Shown: positions 9,610 through 21,017, numbered from the stretch's first letter. The stretch: DNA of 64,000 nt from Ramlibacter sp. PS4R-6 (GCF_037572775.1 NZ_JBBHKA010000001.1:1178001-1242000); one strand, 5' to 3'. The notes: generated from the sequence alone by a model not told the origin. Numbers and translations are program-made.

Positions 9610-9822
9610 TCAGCCGTCGCGGCGGCCGACGCTGTCGAACGGGTCGATCGGCAGGAAGCCGCTGTCGAGCTGCTGCACCGAGTCCTCCCACAGCGCCCAG
9701 TCGTCCTCGTCGTTGCCTTCGATCACCTGCACCGCGGGGTCCACCTCATAGGCGCGCAGGCCGGGCGCGGGCCTCAGGGCCGGGCGGTGGGCGGCGGCGT
9801 GGCGCCGGGACGGGTTGGTCAT
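9610..9822 (-). CDS. Small acidic hypothetical protein
   Basis: A 70-residue product I do not recognise. The start is set by a good ribosome-binding site (AAGGAG, 7 bases upstream of the ATG) within a longer open frame. The N-terminal third is basic (Arg/His-rich, SRRHAAAHRP), while the C-terminal half is strongly acidic with EGNDEDDWALWEDSV and ends DPFDSVGRRDG. No signal peptide or membrane segment is visible. It is convergent with the MerR gene, nine bases away. The charge segregation suggests a small adaptor or regulatory protein, but no function can be assigned. Confidence 0.5.
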   Translation of the reverse strand: MTNPSRRHAAAHRPALRPAPGLRAYEVDPAVQVIEGNDEDDWALWEDSVQQLDSGFLPIDPFDSVGRRDG

Positions 9823-9919
9823 GGCTCGCTCCTTCCGACTGCGAAGGAACGCACTCTCGCGCCGCGCCGACACGCCGCGTGTCAGAAGATGTCGACTCTT
9901 GCTGGAAGGTGTCCGGCTG

Positions 9920-10258
9920 TTACTCCGCGGCCGAGTAGCCGGGCAGCGGGCGCAGCAGGCGGTCGGCCACCGTTCCCGCGAACAGGGGCGCCAGGGCATT
10001 GACGCGCTGGGCGGCTTGCCATTCGCAGTGGCGGTGCGCGACCACGGAGAACAGGTCGGAGCGCGCGTTCCACAGGTCGGAGGCGGTGCGGGCGCGCTGC
10101 AGGCGCGTGCGCAGGTGTTCGCAGTCCGCGCCGTCGCAGTCGTGCAGCAGCGCGAGGATGTGCTCGCGCAGCGCGGCGACGTCGCAGGGCGTGCTGGCCA
10201 GCTCGACCGGCGCGGCGGTGCCGGTGAGGCTGCTCAACCAGTGGGTCCAGGAGGGCAC
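9920..10258 (-). CDS. Hypothetical protein downstream of binding-protein gene
   Basis: A 112-residue product without a recognised domain; predicted mostly helical, soluble, with no signal peptide. It reads from a GTG preceded by GGAG and starts 13 bases after the stop of the branched-chain-type substrate-binding protein gene, so the two are probably cotranscribed. The segment HILALLHDCDGADCEHLRTRL and the WNARSDLFSVVAHRH core contain Cys and His residues, but no clear metal motif is formed. The 97 bases between this stop and the next small gene hold nothing I can interpret. Function unknown. Confidence 0.55.
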   Translation of the reverse strand: MPSWTHWLSSLTGTAAPVELASTPCDVAALREHILALLHDCDGADCEHLRTRLQRARTASDLWNARSDLFSVVAHRHCEWQAAQRVNALAPLFAGTVADRLLRPLPGYSAAE

Positions 10259-10271
10259 GGCCGGCTCCGGT

Positions 10272-11384
10272 TCAACGGACGAAACGCCCGTCCAGCCCGA
10301 TGATCGACAGGTCGGCGAAGTCCAGCCCGGTGTGGTTGCCCGCCGTGTAGCCGACTTCCAGCCCGCCCAGGTTGTATGGCTTCATGCCATCGAGCGTGGC
10401 CACCAGCTTTTCGCGCGTGGGGTTCTTGCCGCTGCGGCGCAGCGCCTCCACCAGCACCTTCGCGGCGGCATAGCCTTCCAGCATCGCGGGAGAAAGTTGC
10501 ACGCCCTTGGCCTTCGCCAGCTCCTGGGCTTCCTTGACCATCGGGAAGGCGATGGAGCGTTCCGAGGGGAACACCTGCGTGACGATCACGCCGCGCGCGT
10601 TGTCGCCCAGCGCCTTGATGAAACCCGAGGACGCGTTGTTCGACAGCGTGACGACGTGCGCGGCCGACTTGGCCGCACGCAGCGCGCGCACGCCGTCGGC
10701 CACCGCCTTCGCCGAGCCGACCCAGATCACGGCCTGCGTCTCGCGGCCGACCAGCACGGGAACGATCTGCGCGTAGTCCGGCTGGTTGCGATCGGCCTTG
10801 ATCACGGCGGTGGCCTTGAGCTTCGTGCGCTCGAAGCCGCGGCTGGCGCCGGCCAGCGCGTCGGCGCCGAAGGAATCGTCGGCGTGCACGACGGCGATGC
10901 GCTGGATGCCCTGCGTGTGCAGGTGCTCCACCGCCTTCTCGGCTTCCCGCTGGTAGGACGAGCGCACGTTGAACACGTATTTGTGCACGGGCTGGTGCAG
11001 CGCCATGGCACCGGTCGAGGGGCCGACCAGCGCGATGCGGTTGGCCTCCAGCACCGGCATCACGGCCTGCGTGTGCGGCGTGCCGCGCGTGAGGAACAGC
11101 GCGAGGACCCGGCCGTCCGCGGCGAGCTTGCGCGCGTTCTCGGCGGCCAGCTTCGGGTCGAACTGGTCGTCGAGCGAAACGAGTTCGACCGGCTGGCCGT
11201 TGACGCCGCCCTTCGCGTTCACCGCATCGAACCACAGGCGGGCGCCGTCCGTGGTTTCCTTCACCCCCGCCGCGACGGGGCCCGTGAATCCGGCCGTCTG
11301 CCCGACCACGATCTGCGCCTGCGCGTAGCCGCATGCGAGTGCGGCAACCAGCAGGGCCTGCTTCCAACGACGCTTCGCTTCCAT
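10272..11384 (-). CDS. ABC transporter substrate-binding protein, branched-chain amino acid (LivK) type
   Basis: Periplasmic binding protein of 370 residues, type I fold (Peripla_BP_6). A cleavable signal peptide is evident (MEAKRRWKQALLVAALACGYAQAQ), followed by IVVGQTAGFTGP, the usual first strand and loop of LivK-like proteins, and AARLWFDAVNAKGGVNGQPVEL-like residues around 45-65. No permease or ATPase genes adjoin it, so it is either an orphan receptor feeding a transporter elsewhere or part of a sensing arrangement. Ligand cannot be deduced; this family in Burkholderiales is heavily expanded and covers amino acids, aromatic acids and many others. A small hypothetical gene follows 13 bases downstream. 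Confidence 0.87.
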   Translation of the reverse strand: MEAKRRWKQALLVAALACGYAQAQIVVGQTAGFTGPVAAGVKETTDGARLWFDAVNAKGGVNGQPVELVSLDDQFDPKLAAENARKLAADGRVLALFLTRGTPHTQAVMPVLEANRIALVGPSTGAMALHQPVHKYVFNVRSSYQREAEKAVEHLHTQGIQRIAVVHADDSFGADALAGASRGFERTKLKATAVIKADRNQPDYAQIVPVLVGRETQAVIWVGSAKAVADGVRALRAAKSAAHVVTLSNNASSGFIKALGDNARGVIVTQVFPSERSIAFPMVKEAQELAKAKGVQLSPAMLEGYAAAKVLVEALRRSGKNPTREKLVATLDGMKPYNLGGLEVGYTAGNHTGLDFADLSIIGLDGRFVR

Positions 11385-11446
11385 GCTGTCTCCTTCAGGA
11401 TTTCGTCAGGAAAGTCTAGGAGTGCTTTCGTCCTTGTGCGTGTGGC

Positions 11447-11474
11447 TTCTACGTTGTGGGTTCTACGTTGTGGG
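11447..11474. repeat. Exact tandem duplication of a 14-bp unit
   Basis: TTCTACGTTGTGGG occurs twice head to tail without a mismatch. It lies in the 107-base gap between the binding-protein gene and the dienelactone-hydrolase-like gene. The second copy runs directly into the complementary arm of the inverted repeat described separately. Confidence 0.9.
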
Positions 11475-11484
11475 AACCCACAAC
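11467..11484. repeat. Inverted repeat, possible terminator hairpin
   Basis: GTTGTGGG, two bases, CCCACAAC: an 8-bp perfect stem. The first 14-mer copy can also pair through GTTGTGGGTT (11453-11462) with AACCCACAAC (11475-11484), giving two mutually exclusive hairpins. It starts 8 bases beyond the stop of the minus-strand hydrolase gene, where a terminator would sit, but no T-run follows on that strand, so termination is uncertain. Confidence 0.5.
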
Positions 11485-11491
11485 ATGGCGT

Positions 11492-12454
11492 TCAGCGTGC
11501 GAGCTGCGCGCGAAAGAAGTCCGTGAGGTCGCGCAGCGCCTGCTCGCGGCTGTCGCGTGTGCCGCCGTGCGTGAAGCCCCACTTGCCGCAATCGCGAAAC
11601 ACCTGGTGCGCGAACGCGGCCCAGTCGGCGCCGGCGACCAAGCCGGTCTTCGCGTAGACCATCTCGCCGCCGGGGCGGATCACGTAGTCGCAGGCCGCGT
11701 AGTTCTGCGTGCGGCCGCGCCACTCCGGGCCGGGCTCGAGGAACTGGTGCGACGCACCCGGGTAGACGATGGCCTGCGCGCGGCCGCCCGCCTGCCGGAT
11801 GCGATCCGCGTACGCCACGCATTTCGCGGCGGGCGAGAGGTCGTCCTTCTCGCCGAGGAGGAAAAGGATGGGCGAAGCCGCGGGAACGACCTGCTCCCAT
11901 TGCGCCGCGCAGCTCGGGTAGAGCGCGGCGTGCGCCCGGTAGCCGGGTGCCGCGCCCAGCGCCGCGTCGCGCAGCGGTGCCTGCTGCGTGAAGATCGCGG
12001 CGATGCCGCCGCGCGAGAAACCGGCGATGCCGATGCGCTGCGGGTCGATGTCGGGCCGCGCCCGCAGCGCGAGCAGGGCGGCGAAGCCGTCGATCGCCGT
12101 GGCCGCCGTGGACAGGCGTCCCTGGTCGGCGCCGGTGGACGACAGGCCGCGGCCGCCGAAGCTGTCCAGGAGCAGCGCGGCGATCCCGGCCTGCAGCAAG
12201 GCCTGCACCACGTCGTGGTCGCCCGCGCGGATGCCGCCGCTACCGTGCATCACGACCACGGCCGGCAGGGGCGGCGCGATCCCCGGCGGGACGAACAGCT
12301 TGCCGGCCAGCGCCACGGGCGACTGGCGGAACCGGCCATCCAGGATGTCGCTGAATTGCGTGGGCGTGTACGAAGTCACGGCCAAAGCTTCCTGCGCCAT
12401 CGAAGGCGCGTGCAGGAAGGCCGCGCAGCAGGCGGCGGCAAGAAGCCTGGGCAT
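11492..12454 (-). CDS. Secreted dienelactone-hydrolase-family alpha/beta hydrolase
   Basis: Alpha/beta hydrolase of 320 residues. The chosen ATG gives a signal peptide (MPRLLAAACCAAFLHAPSMAQ), supporting export. Conserved features: VVVMHGSGG (oxyanion region), nucleophile elbow GFSRGG (about residues 145-150, catalytic Ser), LFLLGEKDDL carrying the acid, and GASHQF with the catalytic His. Four or more cysteines in the mature part could form disulfides, fitting a periplasmic location. Families with this architecture act on esters or lactones; the substrate is unknown. The upstream in-frame GTG would only add a non-signal leader. It is divergent from uvrA with a 100-base gap. Confidence 0.83.
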   Translation of the reverse strand: MPRLLAAACCAAFLHAPSMAQEALAVTSYTPTQFSDILDGRFRQSPVALAGKLFVPPGIAPPLPAVVVMHGSGGIRAGDHDVVQALLQAGIAALLLDSFGGRGLSSTGADQGRLSTAATAIDGFAALLALRARPDIDPQRIGIAGFSRGGIAAIFTQQAPLRDAALGAAPGYRAHAALYPSCAAQWEQVVPAASPILFLLGEKDDLSPAAKCVAYADRIRQAGGRAQAIVYPGASHQFLEPGPEWRGRTQNYAACDYVIRPGGEMVYAKTGLVAGADWAAFAHQVFRDCGKWGFTHGGTRDSREQALRDLTDFFRAQLAR

Positions 12455-12554
12455 CCCCGCGTTGTAACCAATTCCGGCGCGGAAGACCACATGACAGAAG
12501 CTGGCGCACCGACGTCCCTAGAATGTTCGGCCTCCTGCAGAAAGAACCCCACGT

Positions 12555-15500
12555 ATGACCCAGGGAGTGATCCGCATCCGCGGCGCCCGCCAGCACAACC
12601 TCAAGAACCTCGACGTCGACCTGAAGACGGGGGAACTCACGGTCGTCACCGGCCCCAGCGGGTCGGGCAAGTCCAGCCTCGTGTTCGACACGCTGTACGC
12701 CGAAGGCCAGCGCCGCTACGTCGAGACGTTCTCGGCGTACGCGCGCCAGTTCCTCGACCGCATGGACAAGCCCGCGGTCGACCGCGTGGAGGGCGTGCCG
12801 CCCGCCATCGCCATCGACCAGACCAATCCGGTGCGCTCGTCGCGCTCCACCGTCGGCACGATGACGGAGCTGAACGACCACCTCAAGCTCTTGTTCGCGC
12901 GGGCGGCGCAGCTGTTCGACCGGCAGACCGCGCTGCCGGTGCGCCACGATTCGCCGGACACGATCTACGACGAGCTGATGGCGCGCACCCGGGGCGAGGA
13001 CCCGCGCCTGGTCTTCACCTTTCCCGTGGAACTGCCCGGCAACACCAGCGCCGAGGAGGTCGAGCAGTGGCTCGCGGCCAGCGGCTTCACGCGCGTGCAC
13101 GCGCAGCGCGAGGTGGCCACCGTCACCGGCCCGCGCAAGGTGCTGGACGTGATCGCCGACCGCTTCCGCATCCAGGACACCGAGCGCATCCGCGCCATCG
13201 AGGCCATCGAGGTCGCGCTCAAGCGCGGCGCGGGGCGCCTGTCGGTCTACGTGCAGAAGGCGGAGGACGAATACGAGGCCTGGAAGTTCTCCACCGGCCT
13301 GCATTGCCCCGACAGCGACATCCGCTACGCCGACCCGATCCCGTCGATGTTCTCGTTCAACTCGCCGGTCGGCGCGTGCGAGGTGTGCCGCGGCTTCGGC
13401 CGCGTCATCGGCGTGGATTGGGGCCTGGTGATCCCCAACGACAAGCTCACGCTGCGCGCCGGCGCGATCAAGACGATCCAGACGCCGGCCTGGTCCGAGG
13501 CGCAGGACGATTTGATGCGCCACGCCGAGACGGCCGGCATCCCGCGCGACACGCCCTGGTACAAGCTCACGCCCGAACAGAAGAAGTGGGTGATCGACGG
13601 CGCGCCCAACTACAAGGAGGGCAACTGGAACAAGCAGTGGTACGGCATCCGGCGCTTCTTCCAGTACCTGGAGAGCAAGGCGTACAAGATGCACATCCGC
13701 GTGCTGCTGTCCAAGTACCGCAGCTACACGCCGTGCGACACCTGCGGCGGCGCGCGCCTGAAGCTCGAGTCGCTGCTGTGGCGCCTGGGCACCAAGGAGG
13801 ACGCGGACGCGGTGATGGAGCCCTCGCGGCGTTTCATGCCGGCGGGCGTGCAGTGGTCGCGCGAGCAGCTCGAGGCGCTGCCGGGCCTGTGCCTGCACGA
13901 CCTGATGCTCATGCCCATCGACCGGCTGCGCCGGTTCTTCGACCGCGTCGAGCCTCAGCAGGAGGCCGCGCATGCCGGCTCGGGCGACCTGCAGGCGCTC
14001 AAGCTGCTGTTCGACGAGATCACCACGCGCCTGCGCTACCTGGTGGACGTGGGCATCGGTTACCTCACGCTCGACCGGCAGAGCCGCACACTGTCCGGCG
14101 GCGAGGTGCAGCGCATCAACCTCACCACGGCGCTCGGCACGTCGCTGGTGAACACGCTGTTCGTGCTGGACGAACCGTCCATCGGTCTGCACCCGCGCGA
14201 CATGAACCGCATCACCGAGGCGATGAAGCGCCTGCGCGACGCGGGCAACACGCTGGTGGTGGTCGAGCACGACCCGGCGGTGATGGTCGCGGCCGACCGC
14301 GTGATCGACATGGGGCCGGGCCCCGGCGAGCGCGGCGGCAACATCGTGTTCGACGGCACGGTGAACGAACTGCGCCACGCCGACACGCTGACCGGCGCCT
14401 ACCTGGGTGCGCGCAAGCACGTCGGCATGGGCTTCAAGCGCGCGGTGACGGACGCCACGCCGCGCCTGATCCTCGAAGGCGCGCGCGAGCACAACCTGAA
14501 GAACATCAGCGTCGAGTTCCCGCTGCAGCGCCTGGTGTGCGTGACGGGCGTGTCGGGTTCGGGCAAGTCGACGCTGATCCAGGACATCCTCGCGCCGGCG
14601 CTGATGCGCCATTTCGGCAAGGCGACGGAAACGCCGGGCGAGCACGACCGCCTGCTCGGCGCCGACCATTTGAGCGACGTCGTGTTCGTCGACCAGTCGC
14701 CCATCGGCAAGACCGCGCGCTCGAATCCCGTGAGCTACGTCGGCGCCTGGGACACGATCCGCGAGATCTTCGCCACCGCGCCGCTGGCGAAGCAGCGCGG
14801 CTACACGGCGGCCAAGTTCTCGTTCAACTCGGGCGACGGGCGTTGCCCCACCTGCGGCGGTTCGGGCTTCGAGCACGTCGAGATGCAGTTCCTGTCGGAC
14901 GTGTACCTGCGCTGCCCCGATTGCGACGGCAAGCGCTACCGGCCCGAGATCCTCGAGGTGACCATCGAGCGCCAGGCGGCCGGGGCGGAGCGGCGGCGCG
15001 TCATGAACGTGGCCGACGTGCTGGAGCTCACGGTGAGCGAGGCGGCGGCGCTGTTCGCCAACGACCGCGACGTGATCCGCGCGCTGCAGCCCATCGTCGA
15101 CGTGGGCCTGGAGTACGTGAAGCTCGGGCAACCGGTGCCCACGCTGTCGGGCGGCGAGTCGCAGCGCCTGAAGCTCGCGGGGTTCCTCGCGCAGGCGGCC
15201 AAGGCCGCCACCGGCAGCCGCCAGCCCACCGCGACGCGGGGCGTGCTGTTCCTGTTCGACGAGCCGACGACCGGGCTGCATTTCGACGACATCGCCAAAC
15301 TCATGCGCGCGTTGCGCAAGCTGCTCGACGCGGGCAATTCCATCGTGATCATCGAGCACAACCTCGACGTCATCCGCGCCGCCGACTGGTTGGTGGACCT
15401 CGGCCCGGAAGGCGGCGATGCCGGCGGCGTGGTCGTTGCGGAAGGCTCGCCCGAAGAAGTGCGCGCCCATGCGACTTCGCACACCGCCAAGGCGCTGCGC

Positions 15501-18266
15501 GACTACGACGGCACGCTGGGCGTGTTCGAGACCGCCGCCACTTACGCTGTGACGACGAAGAAACCGGAATCGGACCCCAACATCCGGATCGTCAACGCGA
15601 AGGAGCACAACCTCCAGAACCTCACGGTCGCGATCCCGCACAACAAGTTCAGCGTGATCACGGGGGTGTCCGGTTCGGGCAAGTCGACGCTGGCGTTCGA
15701 CATCCTGTTCAACGAGGGGCAGCGGCGCTACCTGGAGTCGCTCAACGCGTACGCGCGCAGCATCGTGCAGCCGGCGGGGCGGCCGGAGGTCGACGCGGTC
15801 TACGGCATCCCGCCGACGGTGGCGATCGAGCAGCGCCTGTCACGCGGCGGGCGCAAGTCCACCGTCGGCACCACCACCGAGGTGTGGCACTTCCTGCGCC
15901 TGCTGTACGTCAAGCTGGGCGTGCAGCATTGCGTCAACGAGGGCGCGGAGGTGCGGCCGCAGACCGCCGATTCGATCGCCGCGCAGATCCTGCGCAAGTA
16001 CAAGGGCCAGCACATCGGCCTGATGGCGCCGCTGGTGGTCAACCGCAAGGGCGTGTACACGGAGCTGGCCGACTGGGCGCGGCCGCGCGGCTACACGCAC
16101 CTGCGCGTGGACGGCAACTTCCTGCCGACCACGGGCTTCCCGCGCATCGACCGCTTCAAGGAACACACCATCGAGCTGCCGGTGTGCGACCTGGACATCA
16201 CGGCCGCCAATGAGCCGCTGCTGCGCGCCAAGCTGGCGGAGGCGCTCGAGCACGGCAAGGGCGTGCTGCACGTGCTGGCGCCGCTGGACGGCCTCAAAGG
16301 CGCAATGCTGCAGGGGCTGGGGCGCCACCACCACATCGGCAAGGTCGAGGTGTACTCGGTCAAGCGCGCCTGTCCGGTGTGCGCCACCAGCTACCCGGAG
16401 CTCGATCCGCGGCTGTTCTCGTACAACAGCAAGCACGGCTGGTGCCCCGATTGCGTGGGCACCGGCGTGAAGCTCACGCGCGAGCAGCGCAAGGCCTTCG
16501 ACGACACGCTCACCGACGCCGACGACAAGGGCCGCGAACAGACCTTTGCCGAGCCGGAGGTGGAGGACGTGGTGGACGAAGCCTGCCCGTCGTGCCACGG
16601 CTCGCGACTGAACCTGCAGGCGCGTAACGTCAAGTTCGACCGCGCCGGCATCGCCGAGATCGCCGCGCTGTCGGTCGTGGACGTGCGCCGCTGGATCGAG
16701 AGCCTGGAGCTGAAGGGCGTGATGACCGAGCGCGAGAAGGGCATCGCGCGCGACCTGATCCCCGAGATCAAGTCGCGGCTGGAGTTCCTCGAGGAGGTGG
16801 GCCTGGGCTACCTCACGCTGGACCGCGGCGCACCCACGCTCTCGGGCGGCGAGGCGCAGCGCATCCGCCTGGCGGCGCAGCTCGGCTCCAACCTGCAGGG
16901 CGTGTGCTACGTGCTCGACGAGCCGACCATCGGCCTGCATGCGCGCGACAACCAGATCCTGCTCGATGCCCTGCACAAGCTGGGCGACAAGGGCAACACG
17001 CTCGTCGTCGTCGAACACGACGAGGACACGATCCGCCGCGCCGACCACATCATCGACATCGGGCCCAGCGCCGGCAAGCGCGGCGGCCGCGTCGTCGCCG
17101 AAGGCTCGGCGCACGACCTGTCGCAAGTGGAAGAGTCCGTCACCGGCAAGTACCTGCTGCATGCGATGAAGCACCCGGTCAAGCCGCGGCGCGCGACAGT
17201 GCTGGAGCGCGCGCTGTCGCTGGGCGGCGCCGACATGCACAACCTGCAGGGCATCGACGTCGACGTGCCGCTGCAGCGCCTGGTCGCGGTGACGGGCGTG
17301 TCGGGCTCGGGCAAGTCGACGCTGGCGCGCGACGTGCTGCTGGCCAATGTGCAGGCGGCCGTGCAGCAGCGCTCGACCAAGGCCGGCCGCGAAGCCGACG
17401 AGCGCGGCAAGCGTCCTGCGTGGACCGGCGCCAAGTCGCTGGAGGGCTACCAGGCCATCGACCGCGTGCTCGAAGTGGACCAGACACCCATCGGCAAGAC
17501 GCCGCGCTCCTGCCCCGCGACCTACATCGGTTTCTGGGACACGATCCGGCGCCTGTTCGCCGACACGCTGGAGGCGAAGGCGCGCGGCTACGGGCCGGGC
17601 CGCTTCTCCTTCAACACCGGCGAAGGCCGCTGCCCGACCTGCGAAGGCCAGGGCATGCGCACCATCGCCATGAGCTTCCTGCCCGACGTGAAGGTGCCGT
17701 GCGAGTCGTGCCATGGCGCGCGCTTCAACCCCGAAACGCTGGCCGTCACCTGGCGCGGCAAGAACATCGGCGACGTGCTGCGTATGGAGGTGGACGAGGC
17801 GGTGGCGTTCTTCGCGTCCATGCCCAACATCAGCCATCCGCTGCAGTTGCTCAAGGACGTCGGGCTCGGCTACCTCACCCTCGGCCAGCCGTCGCCGACG
17901 CTGTCGGGCGGCGAGGCGCAGCGCATCAAGCTGGTGACGGAGCTGTCGAAGGTGCGTGACGACGTCACGCGCCGCGGCCAGAAGGCGCCGCACACGCTCT
18001 ACGTGCTGGACGAACCGACGGTGGGCCTGCACATGGCCGACGTCGAGAAGCTCGCGCGCGTGCTGCACCGGCTGGTCGACGGCGGCCACAGCGTCATCGT
18101 CATCGAGCACGACCTGGACATCGTCGCCGAGGCCGACTGGGTGATCGACCTGGGCCCCGAGGGTGGCGGCGCCGGCGGGCGCGTGGTCGCGGCCGGCACG
18201 CCGGAGCAGCTGGTGGCCAAGGGCACGCACACCGGCAAGGCGCTGGCGCCGGTGCTGGCGCGTTGA
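12555..18266 (+). CDS. uvrA: Tandem double-length UvrA, excinuclease ABC subunit A
   Basis: DNA damage-recognition ATPase of nucleotide excision repair, here 1903 residues, twice the usual 940. It contains two complete UvrA-like units. Walker A GxSGSGKS motifs start at residues 33, 665, 1037 and 1581; LSGGE signature motifs lie near 512, 863, 1428 and 1782, making four ABC ATPase modules. Zinc-type CxxC pairs recur in both halves ([32 protein letters not shown]). The first unit spans about 1-995, a short linker follows, and the second (about 1005-1903) is some 90 residues shorter, mainly before its first signature motif. A TAGAAT at 12519-12524 is a possible -10; I saw no LexA box. The frame is continuous, so this is a fusion, not two genes. 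Confidence 0.93.
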   Translation: MTQGVIRIRGARQHNLKNLDVDLKTGELTVVTGPSGSGKSSLVFDTLYAEGQRRYVETFSAYARQFLDRMDKPAVDRVEGVPPAIAIDQTNPVRSSRSTVGTMTELNDHLKLLFARAAQLFDRQTALPVRHDSPDTIYDELMARTRGEDPRLVFTFPVELPGNTSAEEVEQWLAASGFTRVHAQREVATVTGPRKVLDVIADRFRIQDTERIRAIEAIEVALKRGAGRLSVYVQKAEDEYEAWKFSTGLHCPDSDIRYADPIPSMFSFNSPVGACEVCRGFGRVIGVDWGLVIPNDKLTLRAGAIKTIQTPAWSEAQDDLMRHAETAGIPRDTPWYKLTPEQKKWVIDGAPNYKEGNWNKQWYGIRRFFQYLESKAYKMHIRVLLSKYRSYTPCDTCGGARLKLESLLWRLGTKEDADAVMEPSRRFMPAGVQWSREQLEALPGLCLHDLMLMPIDRLRRFFDRVEPQQEAAHAGSGDLQALKLLFDEITTRLRYLVDVGIGYLTLDRQSRTLSGGEVQRINLTTALGTSLVNTLFVLDEPSIGLHPRDMNRITEAMKRLRDAGNTLVVVEHDPAVMVAADRVIDMGPGPGERGGNIVFDGTVNELRHADTLTGAYLGARKHVGMGFKRAVTDATPRLILEGAREHNLKNISVEFPLQRLVCVTGVSGSGKSTLIQDILAPALMRHFGKATETPGEHDRLLGADHLSDVVFVDQSPIGKTARSNPVSYVGAWDTIREIFATAPLAKQRGYTAAKFSFNSGDGRCPTCGGSGFEHVEMQFLSDVYLRCPDCDGKRYRPEILEVTIERQAAGAERRRVMNVADVLELTVSEAAALFANDRDVIRALQPIVDVGLEYVKLGQPVPTLSGGESQRLKLAGFLAQAAKAATGSRQPTATRGVLFLFDEPTTGLHFDDIAKLMRALRKLLDAGNSIVIIEHNLDVIRAADWLVDLGPEGGDAGGVVVAEGSPEEVRAHATSHTAKALRDYDGTLGVFETAATYAVTTKKPESDPNIRIVNAKEHNLQNLTVAIPHNKFSVITGVSGSGKSTLAFDILFNEGQRRYLESLNAYARSIVQPAGRPEVDAVYGIPPTVAIEQRLSRGGRKSTVGTTTEVWHFLRLLYVKLGVQHCVNEGAEVRPQTADSIAAQILRKYKGQHIGLMAPLVVNRKGVYTELADWARPRGYTHLRVDGNFLPTTGFPRIDRFKEHTIELPVCDLDITAANEPLLRAKLAEALEHGKGVLHVLAPLDGLKGAMLQGLGRHHHIGKVEVYSVKRACPVCATSYPELDPRLFSYNSKHGWCPDCVGTGVKLTREQRKAFDDTLTDADDKGREQTFAEPEVEDVVDEACPSCHGSRLNLQARNVKFDRAGIAEIAALSVVDVRRWIESLELKGVMTEREKGIARDLIPEIKSRLEFLEEVGLGYLTLDRGAPTLSGGEAQRIRLAAQLGSNLQGVCYVLDEPTIGLHARDNQILLDALHKLGDKGNTLVVVEHDEDTIRRADHIIDIGPSAGKRGGRVVAEGSAHDLSQVEESVTGKYLLHAMKHPVKPRRATVLERALSLGGADMHNLQGIDVDVPLQRLVAVTGVSGSGKSTLARDVLLANVQAAVQQRSTKAGREADERGKRPAWTGAKSLEGYQAIDRVLEVDQTPIGKTPRSCPATYIGFWDTIRRLFADTLEAKARGYGPGRFSFNTGEGRCPTCEGQGMRTIAMSFLPDVKVPCESCHGARFNPETLAVTWRGKNIGDVLRMEVDEAVAFFASMPNISHPLQLLKDVGLGYLTLGQPSPTLSGGEAQRIKLVTELSKVRDDVTRRGQKAPHTLYVLDEPTVGLHMADVEKLARVLHRLVDGGHSVIVIEHDLDIVAEADWVIDLGPEGGGAGGRVVAAGTPEQLVAKGTHTGKALAPVLAR

Positions 18267-18290
18267 CGAGAGGCTGCCGACAATAGGGGC

Positions 18291-19337
<1,047 letters not shown>

Positions 19338-19434
19338 GGCACCCGCCGCAGAGCCACGCCCGTCAGCAGCGTCCGACGCGAATTGCCGCCGGCCCCGGCG
19401 GCCCGCCACGGGTACGGCCGGGCACCATTTCCAC

Positions 19435-20202
19435 ATGGCTGCACAACGCCCGCTCGTCTGGTTGCCGGCCTGCCACCGCAACCTCGACATCGACGATCCC
19501 GGTGGCTACACCGTGCTGGCGGACCGCTACGCGCAAGCCGTCTGCAAGATCGGCATGCAGCCGGTGCTGTACCCCATGGCCGGCGCCGGCGACGTGCCCG
19601 AGCTGCTGGCGCTGGTCGACGGCGTGCTGCTGACGGGTTCGCCGTCGAACGTCGACGCGACGCGCTACGAAGCCACCGCGCTGGAGACCGACCTGCTCGA
19701 CCCCCGCCGCGATGCGCTGACGATGGCGCTGGTGCCGGCGGCGATCGCCACCGGCGTGCCGGTCTTCGGCGTGTGCCGCGGCCTGCAGGAGATGAACGTG
19801 GCCCTCGGCGGCTCGCTGTACCAGCGGCTGCACACCGAGGAAGGCATGATGGACCACCGCGAGCCCGACGACGAGCCGCTCGAGGTGCAGTTCGCCGAGC
19901 GCCACGACGTCGAGCTGCTGCCGGGCAGCGCGTTCGCGCTGTGGGCCGGCGGCACCAAGGCCAAGGTCAATTCGCTGCACGGCCAGGGCATCAAGCGCCT
20001 GGGGCAGAACCTGGTGGCCGAGGCCTTCGCGCCCGACGGCCTCATCGAGGGCGTGCGCGTCGACGGCTCGCCCGCTTTCGCTTTCGGCGTGCAATGGCAC
20101 CCCGAGTGGCACCACGAGCAGAACCCCTTCTACCACCGCACGCTGGAAGCCTTCGCGCAGGCGTGCGTGGAGCACCGCCAGCGCCGGGAGGAAGCCTGTT
20201 GA
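19435..20202 (+). CDS. Class I glutamine amidotransferase-like gamma-glutamyl hydrolase (PuuD-like)
   Basis: Peptidase C26 family hydrolase of 255 residues. Catalytic Cys114 lies in GVCRGLQEMN and the His/Glu pair in QWHPEWH (His222, Glu224), the same residue numbers known for E. coli PuuD, which cleaves gamma-glutamyl-GABA in putrescine degradation. LTGSPSNVDATRY forms the oxyanion and substrate loop region. The 97-base gap upstream holds a strong GC-only hairpin (8-bp arms at 19385-19392 and 19395-19402) without a T-run. It overlaps the next, paralogous gene by four bases. Specificity for gamma-glutamyl-GABA or another gamma-glutamylated amine is inferred; puuA, puuB and puuC are not in this window. 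Confidence 0.85.
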   Translation: MAAQRPLVWLPACHRNLDIDDPGGYTVLADRYAQAVCKIGMQPVLYPMAGAGDVPELLALVDGVLLTGSPSNVDATRYEATALETDLLDPRRDALTMALVPAAIATGVPVFGVCRGLQEMNVALGGSLYQRLHTEEGMMDHREPDDEPLEVQFAERHDVELLPGSAFALWAGGTKAKVNSLHGQGIKRLGQNLVAEAFAPDGLIEGVRVDGSPAFAFGVQWHPEWHHEQNPFYHRTLEAFAQACVEHRQRREEAC

Positions 20203-21017
20203 GCGTGGCGCGGGTCCCGGTGGTCTGGGTGGTGGCGAGCCACCGCACGCTCGGCAACGAGCACGGCAAGCCGCAGATGTACACGGTGATGGACGAGGCC
20301 GGCACGCGCACGTTGCTCAACATGGGCCTGCAGCCCGCCACCTTCCCCGGGGTAGCACCCGAGCGCATCCCGGCGCTGCTGGAAGGCGTGGACGGCGTGT
20401 TCCTCGGCGGCTCCGCGACGCACGTGCACCCGAGCCTGTACGGCGAACCGGAAGAAGCCGACGTGCCGTGCTACGACCTCGACCGCGACGCCGTCGCCCA
20501 GCCCCTGGTGCGCCAGGCGCTGGCCCTGGGCGTGCCCCTCCTCGGCGTGTGCCGCGGCGCGCACGACTTCAACGTCGCGCTCGGCGGCAGCCTGCACCAG
20601 TCGCTGCGGCAGCGCGCGGGCGGCACGACACACTGGGAGGACGCGGAGGAGACGCTGGACCAGCAGTACGGCGAGCGCCACGGCATCGATGTCGTTCCCG
20701 GCGGCGAGCTCGAACGCATCGCCGGCAAGGCGCGCTTCGGCGTCAGCTCCCTGCATTCGCAAGGCATCAACCGCCTCGGCGCGGGCCTCGTGCCCGAGGC
20801 GCATGCCGAATGCGGCCTCGTCGAGGCCTTCCGCTGGCACGACCCGACGCAGTTCGCGTGGGGCTTCCAGTTCCATCCCGAGTGGGGCTGGTGCGAGCAC
20901 CCGGAGTACGGGCGCATCATGCACGCCTTCCTCGATGCGGTTTGGGGCCGGTTCAACGCGCGCGAAGGATCGCGTGCGCCGCTTCCGCAAAACCTGCACC
21001 TCGTTCCGACGGCGTGA
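20199..21017 (+). CDS. Second PuuD-like gamma-glutamyl hydrolase
   Basis: Paralogue of the preceding gene, 272 residues, with its own catalytic set: Cys118 in GVCRGAHDFN, His226 and Glu228 in QFHPEWG. The best start is a TTG overlapping the previous stop (TGTTGA), seven bases after GGGAGGAA; a GTG two codons later is the alternative. It differs from its neighbour in the loops (HPSLYGEPEE in place of the DATRYEA segment), suggesting a different gamma-glutamyl substrate. The C-terminal 20 residues extend past the usual fold and their DNA overlaps the convergent HAD phosphatase gene by 65 bases, so the exact end of functional sequence is worth checking. Confidence 0.82.
   Translation: MSVARVPVVWVVASHRTLGNEHGKPQMYTVMDEAGTRTLLNMGLQPATFPGVAPERIPALLEGVDGVFLGGSATHVHPSLYGEPEEADVPCYDLDRDAVAQPLVRQALALGVPLLGVCRGAHDFNVALGGSLHQSLRQRAGGTTHWEDAEETLDQQYGERHGIDVVPGGELERIAGKARFGVSSLHSQGINRLGAGLVPEAHAECGLVEAFRWHDPTQFAWGFQFHPEWGWCEHPEYGRIMHAFLDAVWGRFNAREGSRAPLPQNLHLVPTA

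Noticed and set aside
12455-12554. LexA/SOS box upstream of uvrA
   Set aside because: Searched the 100-base gap for CTGT-N8-ACAG-like symmetry and found none; ATGACA (12491) is too far from TAGAAT (22 bases) for a good promoter.
19385-19402. GC-only hairpin between the amidohydrolase and first PuuD-like gene as a terminator
   Set aside because: Strong stem but no T-run, and the genes appear to form one functional set; kept only as a remark.
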